64,000 nt of DNA, from the NCBI GenBank assembly GCA_002329205.1, contig DCTC01000001.1:768623-832622 (forward strand), in the 5' to 3' direction. The DNA comes from Candidatus Roizmanbacteria bacterium UBA1450. Lineage in GTDB: Bacteria; Patescibacteriota; Microgenomatia; UBA1406; GWC2-37-13. The notes beneath the pieces were generated by a model, which was given only the letters and a program-made list of their open reading frames with translations, searched no databases and was not told where the DNA came from. Shown here one piece after another: positions 25,452-33,739 of this stretch. Each line of letters opens with the position of its first letter. The stretch's first letter is position 1. Position numbers and translations under genes: made by a program.

Positions 25452-26729
25452 ATGCATATTGCAATCATCGGTGCAGGCTTTACTGGTCTGACAGCAGCAC
25501 ACCGACTCCAACAATCAGACATTGATGTTACGATTTTTGAAAAAGAACCCGTACCGGGAGGTCTTGCCATCGGATACAAAAAAGCCGAGTGGGAGTGGGA
25601 CCTGGAGAAACATTACCATCATATATTCACGTCGGACCAGGCAATTCGATCTCTTGCTGACGAAATCGGTGTGAATTTCTTGTTTTACCGTCCCAATACA
25701 TCGTCATTGGTGGACGGTGAAATTCTTCAGCTGGATTCACCGCTTAAATTGCTCGAATTTTCCAAACTGACAATCGTTGAAAGACTTCGTATGGGGATGG
25801 TGCTTGCATACATGAAATATGTGGCAGACTGGAAAGAGCTGGAAAAATTCAAAGCGCATGAATGGCTGCCCGAGCATATGGGAGTCAGACCGTACCGGAT
25901 GCTCTGGGAGCCGCTGATGGTTTCGAAGTTTGGCCCTTACTATAAAGATATTTCACTCGCCTGGTTCTGGGCGCGTATCAAAGCACGGACTACCAAACTG
26001 GGATATCCGGAGGGTGGATTTCAGCATCTGGTAAATAAGCTTGCAGAGAAGGTCGAGGAAAAAGGAGGCGTCATCAGATACAGTACACCGACTCAGCATA
26101 TTGAAGAAAAAGACGGGAAAGCGATCATCAGAATAAGTGGAGAAGAGTATTCGTATGATGCAGTTCTGGTTACGGTTCCGAATATCTTTTTTGCCAAAAT
26201 GGCGCAGGGTCTTCCCAAAGAATATCTTGAAAAGCTGCAATCATTCAAAGGAATCGGTGCCGTCAATATGGTTCTGGAATTGGATAAACCGTTTTTCCAT
26301 GACAACGTGTACTGGCTCAGTATCTGCGAGAAAGGATACCCGTTCCTGGCGGTCGTCGAACACACCAATTTCATAGGTAAATCTCATTATGACAATAAGC
26401 ATCTGCTGTATGTCGGCAATTATCTGCCGCATGAACATGAGTATTTTTCCAAATCCCCCGAACAGCTCTTGGACATCTATGATCCGTATCTCAAGAAACT
26501 GAATCCTGAGTACAGGTCATCGGTCACAAGCATCGCGAAGTTTGATGTACCGTTTGCCCAGCCCATAGTCACGCAGGAGTTCTCAAAGAGGATACTTCCG
26601 TTTGATACTCCATTGAAGAATGTGTACCTCGCGAATATGCAGCAGGTCTATCCCTGGGACCGTGGGACAAACTACGCTGTCGAAATGGGGCTTAAGGTGG
26701 CGGATCATATAGTAAAAAATACAAGATAA
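25452..26729 (+). CDS. FAD-dependent oxidoreductase (amine-oxidase/protoporphyrinogen-oxidase-like)
   Basis: A 425-residue flavoprotein with the N-terminal dinucleotide motif AIIGAGFTGLTAAHRL (3-18) followed by Glu in IFEKE, and the GG doublet in VPGGLA. The C-terminal WDRGTNYAVEMGLKVA is the second FAD-contact region of the amine-oxidase superfamily. The substrate cannot be told; relatives act on amines, porphyrinogens, carotenoids or sugar nucleotides. TAATAT (25440-25445, preceded by TGG) ends six bases before the ATG, so the transcript is probably leaderless. Confidence 0.75.
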   Translation: MHIAIIGAGFTGLTAAHRLQQSDIDVTIFEKEPVPGGLAIGYKKAEWEWDLEKHYHHIFTSDQAIRSLADEIGVNFLFYRPNTSSLVDGEILQLDSPLKLLEFSKLTIVERLRMGMVLAYMKYVADWKELEKFKAHEWLPEHMGVRPYRMLWEPLMVSKFGPYYKDISLAWFWARIKARTTKLGYPEGGFQHLVNKLAEKVEEKGGVIRYSTPTQHIEEKDGKAIIRISGEEYSYDAVLVTVPNIFFAKMAQGLPKEYLEKLQSFKGIGAVNMVLELDKPFFHDNVYWLSICEKGYPFLAVVEHTNFIGKSHYDNKHLLYVGNYLPHEHEYFSKSPEQLLDIYDPYLKKLNPEYRSSVTSIAKFDVPFAQPIVTQEFSKRILPFDTPLKNVYLANMQQVYPWDRGTNYAVEMGLKVADHIVKNTR

Positions 26730-26760
26730 ATATTCGATACGTATATCGTTAACTTTCTTA

Positions 26761-26790
26761 TTGACATATTTTTTACAGATAGTTTAGTAT
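26761..26790 (+). promoter_or_regulatory. Sigma-70-type promoter of the TasA/SipW operon
   Basis: A perfect -35 TTGACA (26761-26766) and a -10 TAGTAT (26785-26790) with an 18-base spacer. Transcription would start near 26797, leaving a leader of about 90 bases before the ATG at 26888, unlike most starts in this window. Confidence 0.55.
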
Positions 26791-26887
26791 CTCCATTACT
26801 GTAAGTTTGACATCTTCGTTATGTATAAAAAATTTGGTGATCTCGTTCTACAAGTTTACTTCTCGAGAAAGGGGGTGCGTGTTTGAA

Positions 26888-27598
26888 ATGAAGAAAATAC
26901 TCGCAAGTATTATGACAATTGGGCTGGTTTCAGCATCAATGTTTAGTGCAACTCAAGCTGTTTTTACAGACTCAGAAGTAATTGGAGCAAATACATTTGC
27001 TGCTGGTTCACTCGATTTAAAAGTAAATGGTGAAGACGAACCAATTTCGGTTTCGTTTGTTGGTGAAGACATGATTCCTGGTAAAACAGTCAATGCTGGA
27101 ACGATATCATTATCAAATAGCGGATCTGTTGATGGAATTCTTACCGTAAAAGTAAGTAATCCTGTAAGTAATGAGATTAGTGAAATTGAGCCAGAAATAA
27201 GTTCTGGTGATGTCCCAGGAGCAGAAGTCGATCCGACCGGATACGACGCAAATGGTGGAGATGGTGAACTTTGGGATATGTCAACGATTACCATTTATTT
27301 TGATATGAATGGTGATGGAGAAATGCAATGGTATGAGCCTACTGTTTGGAATGGTCAGCATCTTGATATGACCACAACATATCGTATTCAATTAGATACA
27401 AACCTGTGGTCAGCTAATCATGGGTTTGATGGAGTATTAGCTCCTGGGGAGACTGTCAATCTCGGTGTTCTGGCAAAACTAAAGACTGATGCTCAATTAG
27501 CATCACAGCCACAATACAACGGCCTAAACAACAATATGGCAATGACAGATGACATGCAATTTGATCTTATTATAGGATTGGAGCAAACTACTCCATAA
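26888..27598 (+). CDS. TasA/CalY-like secreted fibre protein
   Basis: A 236-residue secreted protein. The signal (MKKILASIMTIGLVSASMFS) is followed by ATQAVFTDSE and ANTFAAGSLDLKV, the signature of SipW-dependent TasA/camelysin proteins in which cleavage occurs near the Ala before the aromatic residue. The mature part is a beta-rich domain with LSNSGSVDGILTVKVSN, as in TasA. It may polymerise into surface fibres. The ATG at 26888 is chosen because the signal begins there; GGGGGTG about ten bases upstream is the ribosome site. The dedicated peptidase is the next gene, beyond a long hairpin. Confidence 0.8.
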   Translation: MKKILASIMTIGLVSASMFSATQAVFTDSEVIGANTFAAGSLDLKVNGEDEPISVSFVGEDMIPGKTVNAGTISLSNSGSVDGILTVKVSNPVSNEISEIEPEISSGDVPGAEVDPTGYDANGGDGELWDMSTITIYFDMNGDGEMQWYEPTVWNGQHLDMTTTYRIQLDTNLWSANHGFDGVLAPGETVNLGVLAKLKTDAQLASQPQYNGLNNNMAMTDDMQFDLIIGLEQTTP

Positions 27599-27629
27599 AA
27601 ACCAAATAAAATCAAGATTAGTTTAGCAA

Positions 27630-27660
27630 TGTTGCGTAAAGAAAAGATCTTTACGCAACA
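27630..27660 (+). promoter_or_regulatory. 13-bp perfect hairpin between tasA-like gene and sipW
   Basis: TGTTGCGTAAAGA (27630-27642) pairs with TCTTTACGCAACA (27648-27660) around a five-base loop. There is no T-run, so it is not a normal terminator. It lies in the mRNA between the abundant substrate gene and its peptidase and could stabilise the upstream message, reduce read-through or limit sipW translation. Confidence 0.75.
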
Positions 27661-27670
27661 GACTAAGCTT

Positions 27671-28321
27671 ATGAAAAATATGACTTCAAAACTATACTGG
27701 ATTGTATTATTTTTCGTCGTCTTTTTGTCACTTATTATTGCAACATCTACCGTAGATGTTCCAGGTGGTTATGCACTTTTTACAGTCCAGTCAGGATCCA
27801 TGGAACCTGTGATTAATAAAGGTGCTATCGTTTTGGTAAAAACACAAGAGACTTATGAAACTGATGATATTATTACATTTAATAGTAAAGAAAATGGAAG
27901 TTTAACTATTACTCATAGAATAAAAGAAATCAAGTTAGTTAACGATTTGCAATTTTTTATAACAAAAGGTGATGCAAACGATGCTGTAGACACAACCTTA
28001 GTGGAGAAAGCAGATGTAATAGGAAAAGTTTTAGTATCAATACCGATGCTTGGGTATCCTATCGCATTCGCACGCACCCAAACTGGTCTTATTGCCCTTG
28101 TTGTCATTCCTGCGACGATAATCATTTACAGTGAGCTCATGACGATCAAGAATGAAGCCGTCAGACTACTCAAAGAAAGGAAAATGAGGAAACTATCACT
28201 TCTTGAGAATGCGGAAGTAGCAGTAGGTATGGAAGTAATGGATGTCCAAGATGAAATTAAGGCAACCGAGAAAAAAATTGAAGAGAAATTTTTTAAGAAA
28301 AAGAAAAAAAATACGAAATGA
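27671..28321 (+). CDS. SipW-type signal peptidase I
   Basis: A 216-residue membrane peptidase. Two N-terminal helix residues groups (TSKLYWIVLFFVVFLSLII) anchor it; QSGSMEPVI holds the catalytic Ser and ITHRIKEI holds His in place of the usual Lys, which defines the ER/SipW-type Ser-His subfamily. A second membrane helix lies near residue 140, and the C-terminus is very Lys-rich. It should cleave the TasA-like product upstream and probably the lamin-tail protein downstream. The ATG at 27671 follows the hairpin; the in-frame ATG at 27629 lies at its base and is less likely. It overlaps the next gene by four bases. Confidence 0.82.
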   Translation: MKNMTSKLYWIVLFFVVFLSLIIATSTVDVPGGYALFTVQSGSMEPVINKGAIVLVKTQETYETDDIITFNSKENGSLTITHRIKEIKLVNDLQFFITKGDANDAVDTTLVEKADVIGKVLVSIPMLGYPIAFARTQTGLIALVVIPATIIIYSELMTIKNEAVRLLKERKMRKLSLLENAEVAVGMEVMDVQDEIKATEKKIEEKFFKKKKKNTK

Positions 28322-29370
28322 AAATTCATATATTAAAATTATTGCTACTTACAATTCTGCTTGTATTACCCCGTATTCCCGGGACTAGCTCCTCTTATGT
28401 CGATACCGAAACAACAAGTGTTTCGATGACAGCTGGAGTTTGGGATGTGGAGACTGAGGAAGAGCCGAATGTGGTGTCGGGCTCTGTTGTCATCAATGAA
28501 GTCATGTGGATGGGATCTGATAATAGTGATGACGATGAGTGGATTGAATTGAGAAATATGACGAACCAACCAATAAATATCGGAAAGTGGGAGATCGAAA
28601 ATGCCAGAAGAGCGGGACAACCAGCCTTAATGATTCCTGCAAACAAAGTTATACCCGCTAACGGTTATTTTTTGATTTCAAATTATCCTGAAACAAGCAG
28701 TAATTCTGCCTTGAAAGCCATGGTAGATGAAGTGAACCCCAGTATTTCTTTGGCCAATAGCGGCAATGGCCATCTTATTCTTACAGATTCGGATGGGAAT
28801 ATTATTGATCAAGCAAAAGGAGATGTCTGGCCTGAAGGTGAAAACGGAAGCATAAAAAGATCTATGGAGCGCAATTCTATTCCCGGTGATGGTCTTCTTG
28901 CTGAAAATTGGCATTCTTGTATATCTGACGGATGCAATGATGTCGGCTTCTGGAATATCGAAGGAAATAACTATGGTACTCCCAAAGGTGAAAATTTATC
29001 CGAAAATGATCCATCGATTCGCCTTGCTTCCCCACTTATACTAGATGAAATTCCGGAGGCGTCCGTGCCTAAAATTGATCAATTCGCCATTGGAAGAGAC
29101 GGTAAAACAGTTTCTTTTGCTCTGAAAAATGTTGGCAATTATGAATCCATGCAGTATACGATTACCTATTCGGCATATGATGTCATACGCGGTATCGGAC
29201 CTAGTACAGTACCTCTTAGCGGTGGTGATAATTACCAAAGTGCATCTTTTGATCTTGCAACCTGCTCTGCTGGAATTTGTACATACGATCAATATGTCCA
29301 GGATTTTATTCTAGAAATTATCCTTACCGATCAAGAAGGCAACACGTTGATACTTACCGAATCAATTTAA
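28318..29370 (+). CDS. Lamin-tail-domain surface protein, likely SipW substrate
   Basis: A 350-residue secreted protein. The signal peptide leads into SSSYVDTETTSVSMTAGVWD, a TasA-like cleavage region. Residues about 55-190 form a lamin-tail domain (VVINEVMWMGS, DEWIELRN, INIGKWEIEN, ANGYFLISN, LTDSDGNIIDQ). The C-terminal 120 residues are another beta-rich domain with several cysteines (CSAGIC). ATGA overlap with sipW shows operon membership. Lamin-tail domains in bacteria occur in secreted and surface proteins; a scaffold or adhesion role is inference. Confidence 0.75.
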   Translation: MKIHILKLLLLTILLVLPRIPGTSSSYVDTETTSVSMTAGVWDVETEEEPNVVSGSVVINEVMWMGSDNSDDDEWIELRNMTNQPINIGKWEIENARRAGQPALMIPANKVIPANGYFLISNYPETSSNSALKAMVDEVNPSISLANSGNGHLILTDSDGNIIDQAKGDVWPEGENGSIKRSMERNSIPGDGLLAENWHSCISDGCNDVGFWNIEGNNYGTPKGENLSENDPSIRLASPLILDEIPEASVPKIDQFAIGRDGKTVSFALKNVGNYESMQYTITYSAYDVIRGIGPSTVPLSGGDNYQSASFDLATCSAGICTYDQYVQDFILEIILTDQEGNTLILTESI

Positions 29371-29373
29371 GCT

Positions 29374-30354
29374 ATGAAATCTAGACTACGAGGAATAGTT
29401 TTTGCTTTATTATTTTATTTCTTGTCAGCTTCCCACGCCATTGCAGTTACCAAAATCGACGGTAACCTTAAAGTTACTTTAGATGAACCTCTTTTTTCTT
29501 CATCTGTAGTATGGTATCCCGGATTATCTGAGAGCAGAACAATTACCGTAACAAACTTAGATTCCAATGTCCGGAGCGTAGGTTTAAGAGCTGTCTCGAC
29601 TTCTCAAACGGGAAACTTTGCTGATGCATTAAATTTTGAAGTCAAAGAAGGGTCTTTTTATGTCTATGGTGGAAGCGGCAGCAAAAGTATGAAAGATTTT
29701 TGGAACGAAGGAGAGATAACTCTTTCTTCAATTCCCTCAGGCGGAACTAAAACATACACCATTATTGTTACTATGCCTACATCAGCAGGAAATGGTTATC
29801 AAAATCAGACGGCGGGTTTCGACTTAGCTATCGGTCTTATTGGTACCAACTCCGAAGTGAATGTTCAGGTTCCTAGTACCTCAACATCATCATCAACAAA
29901 TAGTAGTGGTGAGGGAGGGGGAGACGGTGGCGGTACTTCAGAAGTATTCGGTATTGCGGCAGACAGTCCGTTCAGCCGATTTGTCTCAAATGTCTTTGGG
30001 ATATTTGATTCCGGTACTTCCTCAGGGGAAATTCTGGCAGAAGATATTCAGGAAGCGGAAGATGCGGATGATCTCGAAGAGACAACAGTGCTGGGAGAAC
30101 AGGATGAGATCTGTCAAAATGCATCCTGGTGGTGGATTGTGATTCTCGGGTATGGTTTGACAAGCATTATACTTCTCGTACTGGGTAGTAAATTGTCACG
30201 GATCTTCAGGGTCGGGATACACGGAACAGCTACTCTTGCCGCAATCATTCTTCTTATTTACGCGCTTTGCAGCTGGTACATAGCGGCGACTCTTGTACTG
30301 GTACTCGGCTTGGCATCATATTTTCTTCTGGAAGGACAGGCTCAAGATGAGTGA
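29374..30354 (+). CDS. Membrane-anchored beta-domain protein of the TasA locus
   Basis: A 326-residue protein three bases after the lamin-tail gene. A signal peptide (about 1-24) is followed by a beta-rich domain (about 28-165; VWYPGLSESRTITVTNLDS resembles the TasA/CalY fold that handles surface subunits), a Ser/Gly linker of low complexity (about 168-190), an acidic stretch, and three membrane helices (about 255-320). It could be the membrane base or anchor of the fibre. The exact family is not recognised; the role is inferred from position and topology. Confidence 0.6.
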   Translation: MKSRLRGIVFALLFYFLSASHAIAVTKIDGNLKVTLDEPLFSSSVVWYPGLSESRTITVTNLDSNVRSVGLRAVSTSQTGNFADALNFEVKEGSFYVYGGSGSKSMKDFWNEGEITLSSIPSGGTKTYTIIVTMPTSAGNGYQNQTAGFDLAIGLIGTNSEVNVQVPSTSTSSSTNSSGEGGGDGGGTSEVFGIAADSPFSRFVSNVFGIFDSGTSSGEILAEDIQEAEDADDLEETTVLGEQDEICQNASWWWIVILGYGLTSIILLVLGSKLSRIFRVGIHGTATLAAIILLIYALCSWYIAATLVLVLGLASYFLLEGQAQDE

Positions 30355-30374
30355 AAATTGCGATAATCCAGTGG

Positions 30375-30380
30375 TACAAT
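30375..30380 (+). promoter_or_regulatory. Extended -10 box of the VKOR-DHODH gene
   Basis: TGGTACAAT, ending five bases before the ATG at 30386; leaderless geometry. Confidence 0.55.
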
Positions 30381-30385
30381 AAGAC

Positions 30386-31936
30386 ATGTCAAAACGTGAG
30401 AAGTATCTTCAACTCGCGATCATCATCGCACTTATTATCGGATTTCTGGACGCAAGCTATCTGACTTACAAACATTTTTTTCAGCCTCTGGCGACCTGTC
30501 ATATCGGATTTTTCGGAGACTGTGGAACCGTTCTCAGAAGTAAATACTCTATCATGTTCGGGATACCTTTGGCAGTATGGGGACTTGTGCAGTATTCGGC
30601 TGTTGCGTATTTTTTCTGGCTCTCATCAGTCTCCGGCAGCGCGTTTTACAAACGGCTTCTCTTCTTTCAGACTGCGATCGGACTGTTGTTTTCCCTGTAT
30701 TTTACGTATCTTCAGATTTACGTAATCGGTTCATTTTGCCAGTATTGTTTGCTCTCTGCAATTACCAGTACATTCCTCTACATCACCATCCGGACATTGT
30801 TCCGTGATGACTACCACTCATTTATTCTGGCGAAAATTGAATTTATATATAAACTGATTCTGAAACCAGTTTTTTTCGTTCTTCCGGCGGAATTTGTGCA
30901 CGAGCAGGCGATGTTCTGGGGAGAACTGAGCGGGAAAATACCTGCTGTCCGTTCGCTCTTTTCCAGATTCCTCGACTACAAGCATTCTATGCTTTCCGTC
31001 AAAATCGGAAAAACTGCATTTCCGAATCCAATCGGTCTAGCTGCAGGATATGATTATATGGCTGCATTTCCCGGAATTCTGCCATCGGTCGGATTTGGCT
31101 ATCAGACAATCGGTACGATAAGTAACCAACCTTGTGATGGAAATGCCGTACCTCGTCTGGGACGGCTGCCCAAATCTCAGTCACTTTTGGTCAATAAAGG
31201 ATTCCGAAATTGCGGAGCAGATGAAATCATAGAAAAGATCGGTGGAAAAAAATTCGGGTTTCCGTTCGGTGTGAGTATAGGTAGGACAAATATCGAAGAA
31301 ACCGGCACTCTTGAAAAAGCAATTGATGATATCGTGCAGGCTTTCAAAAAATTTGAAAAATCAAATGTCAAGAATGATTATTACGAACTGAATATAAGCT
31401 GTCCCAACCTCAAAGGAAATCTCAGTTTTTATCCTCCTGAAAATCTCAAAAAGCTCCTCAAAGCAGTCGAGAAACTCAAACTAAAAAAACCTCTCTTTGT
31501 CAAAATGCCGATCGAAAAAACGGATGATGAAGTACGGGCGATGCTCAAAGTTATCGCAACATTCAAATTCGTAACCGGTGTTATTTTCGGCAATCTGCAA
31601 AAAAACCGGAAAGATAAATCATTTCATACTGATGAGATCCGGAAAGCAGGAAAAGGAAACTTCAGCGGAAAACCGGCGTTTCGCAGATCAAATGAACTTA
31701 TCAGATTAGCATATCAGGAATACGGGAAAAGATTTATCATCATCGGCTGTGGAGGAATCTTCACGGCAGAAGATGCGTATCGCAAAATCCGATACGGCGC
31801 AACGATGCTGCAGATGATTACCGGGATGATTTTTGAAGGTCCCCAACGGATTGCGCAAATCAATCGGGGTCTTGTTGAACACCTGAAAATAGACGGATTC
31901 AAACATATATCCGAAGCAGTCGGTGCAGATGCATAA
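30386..31936 (+). CDS. VKOR domain fused to dihydroorotate dehydrogenase
   Basis: A 516-residue fusion. Residues 1-140 are a vitamin K epoxide reductase domain with four membrane helices, the loop cysteines C38 and C46, the conserved Ser55 region and the redox pair in FCQYC (C118, C121). Residues about 165-505 are a dihydroorotate dehydrogenase: GLAAGYD, GTISNQP, LNISCPNLKGN, FVKMPIEKTDDE, GCGGIFTAEDA. The order resembles the quinone-linked class 2, but the catalytic base position has Cys (SCPN) as in class 1, and the usual Lys after GFD is Tyr. VKOR oxidises disulfide-forming partners with quinone; class 2 DHODH also gives electrons to quinone. The functional link is inference. Confidence 0.85.
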   Translation: MSKREKYLQLAIIIALIIGFLDASYLTYKHFFQPLATCHIGFFGDCGTVLRSKYSIMFGIPLAVWGLVQYSAVAYFFWLSSVSGSAFYKRLLFFQTAIGLLFSLYFTYLQIYVIGSFCQYCLLSAITSTFLYITIRTLFRDDYHSFILAKIEFIYKLILKPVFFVLPAEFVHEQAMFWGELSGKIPAVRSLFSRFLDYKHSMLSVKIGKTAFPNPIGLAAGYDYMAAFPGILPSVGFGYQTIGTISNQPCDGNAVPRLGRLPKSQSLLVNKGFRNCGADEIIEKIGGKKFGFPFGVSIGRTNIEETGTLEKAIDDIVQAFKKFEKSNVKNDYYELNISCPNLKGNLSFYPPENLKKLLKAVEKLKLKKPLFVKMPIEKTDDEVRAMLKVIATFKFVTGVIFGNLQKNRKDKSFHTDEIRKAGKGNFSGKPAFRRSNELIRLAYQEYGKRFIIIGCGGIFTAEDAYRKIRYGATMLQMITGMIFEGPQRIAQINRGLVEHLKIDGFKHISEAVGADA

Positions 31937-31954
31937 ATTATTGATCCTTACCAC

Positions 31955-33010
31955 ATGATACAAAGAACACGGAACATCCTCATGAGCTTTTTTCTTTTTG
32001 GTTTCATTATTGTATCTCCCTTGCATATCTATGCTCAACAGTCCCAAGACCCCATCAGGGCAACTATTACCGAACTTTCTCCGGATAATATAACCGTCAG
32101 GATTGAGGAAGGAAATCAAAAAGGAAGTGAAATACCCGTGCTCCAATTCGACCGGAAACAAATCGAGACACAAGGATTGCACACAGGAGATCAGGTACTT
32201 GTTTCGTTCATCTCTGGTCCGCAGGGACGGAACCAGGTTATTATTGTTGATCAATATAGGCTGTGGCCGATTTTCGGATTATTTCTCCTGTTTTTGGGAA
32301 TCGTAGTTCTCATCGGACGGAGAAAAGGTTTTTTCGCCTTTCTTGGAATGGCTTTTTCGTTTCTCATAATCGGTCAGATGGTGGTACCTCAGATTTTGCT
32401 TGGCAACAATCCTATCCTTATTTCTCTTTTTGCCGCGCTTCTTATTATTCCGATCACATTTTACATTTCACACGGTCTGAATACCAAAACTACGATTGCG
32501 GTGATCAGCACATTTCTTTCACTGGTGATTACCGGATTGCTGGCATTTCTTTTTGTAAATCTGGCCAAACTCACCGGTTTTGCTGCAGAGGAAGCAACCT
32601 TTATCTCCGTACAGCAAGGAGACCAAGTCAATATTCAGTCGCTGCTTCTTGCGGGTATCATCATCGGTGCAATGGGAGTACTGGATGATATTACCATTTC
32701 CCAAACCTCAATTGTTTCCAAGTTAAAAAAAGCAAATCCAAGATTCACGAAATGGGAACTCTTTCGGGAGTCTATGGATGTCGGGCGGGACCATATAGCC
32801 TCGCTCGTCAATACATTGGTTCTTGTGTATGCGGGTGCTTCGCTTCCGCTTTTTGTCCTATTTTATAGCTCTCAATTCGGGACCATGACTGATGTCATAA
32901 ACATGGAGATTGTCGCAACTGAAATTGTCAGGACCTTGGTAAGCAGTATCGGGATAGTATCGGCCGTTCCGTTGACGACACTTCTTGCAGTATGGTACAT
33001 GAAAGATTAG
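31955..33010 (+). CDS. YibE/F-family membrane protein
   Basis: A 351-residue protein with a signal-like first helix, a small beta domain (about 25-95), and seven to eight membrane segments. LWPIFGLFLLFLGIVVLIGRRKGFFA and GVLDDITISQTSIVSKLK are typical of the YibE/F family, whose function is unknown. It follows the VKOR-DHODH gene by 18 bases and probably shares its transcript. Its end overlaps the end of the convergent thermonuclease gene by four bases. Confidence 0.82.
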   Translation: MIQRTRNILMSFFLFGFIIVSPLHIYAQQSQDPIRATITELSPDNITVRIEEGNQKGSEIPVLQFDRKQIETQGLHTGDQVLVSFISGPQGRNQVIIVDQYRLWPIFGLFLLFLGIVVLIGRRKGFFAFLGMAFSFLIIGQMVVPQILLGNNPILISLFAALLIIPITFYISHGLNTKTTIAVISTFLSLVITGLLAFLFVNLAKLTGFAAEEATFISVQQGDQVNIQSLLLAGIIIGAMGVLDDITISQTSIVSKLKKANPRFTKWELFRESMDVGRDHIASLVNTLVLVYAGASLPLFVLFYSSQFGTMTDVINMEIVATEIVRTLVSSIGIVSAVPLTTLLAVWYMKD

Positions 33011-33582
33011 TTGCAGGATCCCCACAGACCCTTTTCCTCTGTCTGTGCCTGCTGCTGCGCCTGAAGCAGAAGCGGATGATACTTGACATCCGGCGGATAG
33101 GTGATGACTTGACCGTATCCTTGCTCAATCAGCAGTTCATTTACAAAAATAGCTTCATCAGTCGCCTCAGGATTGGGAAGATAAATATACCGAAGCAATC
33201 TTCCGTATCTGTCTGTTTCCGAGACGTCTTTTTCGAGTAGAATTTCTTTTCCTTCTACAAGTTCTTTGTTCTTTTGTGCCGCTTCCCGTCCGAAGCACTG
33301 AACCGGTTTGCTGGGATGTTTTGTTTCCGGTGTATCCACTCCGATATATCGGACTTTTTCACCTGTCTCAAGTTCGATCGTGTCTCCGTCGATGACGCGT
33401 GAAACAGTGGCCCGCTGCATGCTTCTGTGAGTAATTTCAGCAAGCGCATTGGTCTCTTTTGCAATTTGATCAAACGGCAGTCTTTGCACATATTCCGTCT
33501 TTGCATATTCAAAAAACATCATTGCCAGAATGACTAAAAAAGGAAAGATGTACAGCTGCCACAATTTGACATTTTTTGCCAT
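33007..33582 (-). CDS. Membrane-anchored thermonuclease (SNase) family protein
   Basis: A 191-residue protein with an N-terminal membrane helix (about 8-24) and a staphylococcal-nuclease domain: VSRVIDGDTIEL, RYIGVDTPE and DRYGRLLRYIY hold the calcium-binding Asp and the catalytic Arg/Glu/Arg set. QCFGREA and GLWGSC at the end add cysteines that may form a disulfide. It probably cleaves DNA or RNA outside the membrane, which could supply nucleotides to a cell with few biosynthetic genes; that use is inference. Confidence 0.88.
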   Translation of the reverse strand: MAKNVKLWQLYIFPFLVILAMMFFEYAKTEYVQRLPFDQIAKETNALAEITHRSMQRATVSRVIDGDTIELETGEKVRYIGVDTPETKHPSKPVQCFGREAAQKNKELVEGKEILLEKDVSETDRYGRLLRYIYLPNPEATDEAIFVNELLIEQGYGQVITYPPDVKYHPLLLQAQQQAQTEEKGLWGSCN

Positions 33583-33637
33583 AAGTATTCATTGTACATC
33601 ACGAGGGAAGAATCTATACAAATGGAGGTAAAACTGA

Positions 33638-33643
33638 TACAAT
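33638..33643 (+). promoter_or_regulatory. Extended -10 box of tRNA-Pro
   Basis: TGATACAAT, 12 bases before the 5' end of the tRNA. Confidence 0.5.
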
Positions 33644-33655
33644 AAGGCTCATCTT

Positions 33656-33732
33656 CGGGACGTAGTTCAGATGGCTAGAACGTACGCTTTGGGAGCGTAA
33701 GGTCGCGAGTTCGAGTCTCGCCGTCCCGACCA
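33656..33732 (+). tRNA. tRNA-Pro (anticodon UGG)
   Basis: A complete cloverleaf: acceptor CGGGACG pairs with CGTCCCG, D arm GTTC/GAAC, anticodon stem TACGC/GCGTA with loop TTTGGGA (anticodon TGG), T arm GCGAG/CTCGC with loop TTCGAGT, discriminator A and an encoded CCA end. Confidence 0.95.
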
Positions 33733-33739
33733 TTCATTT

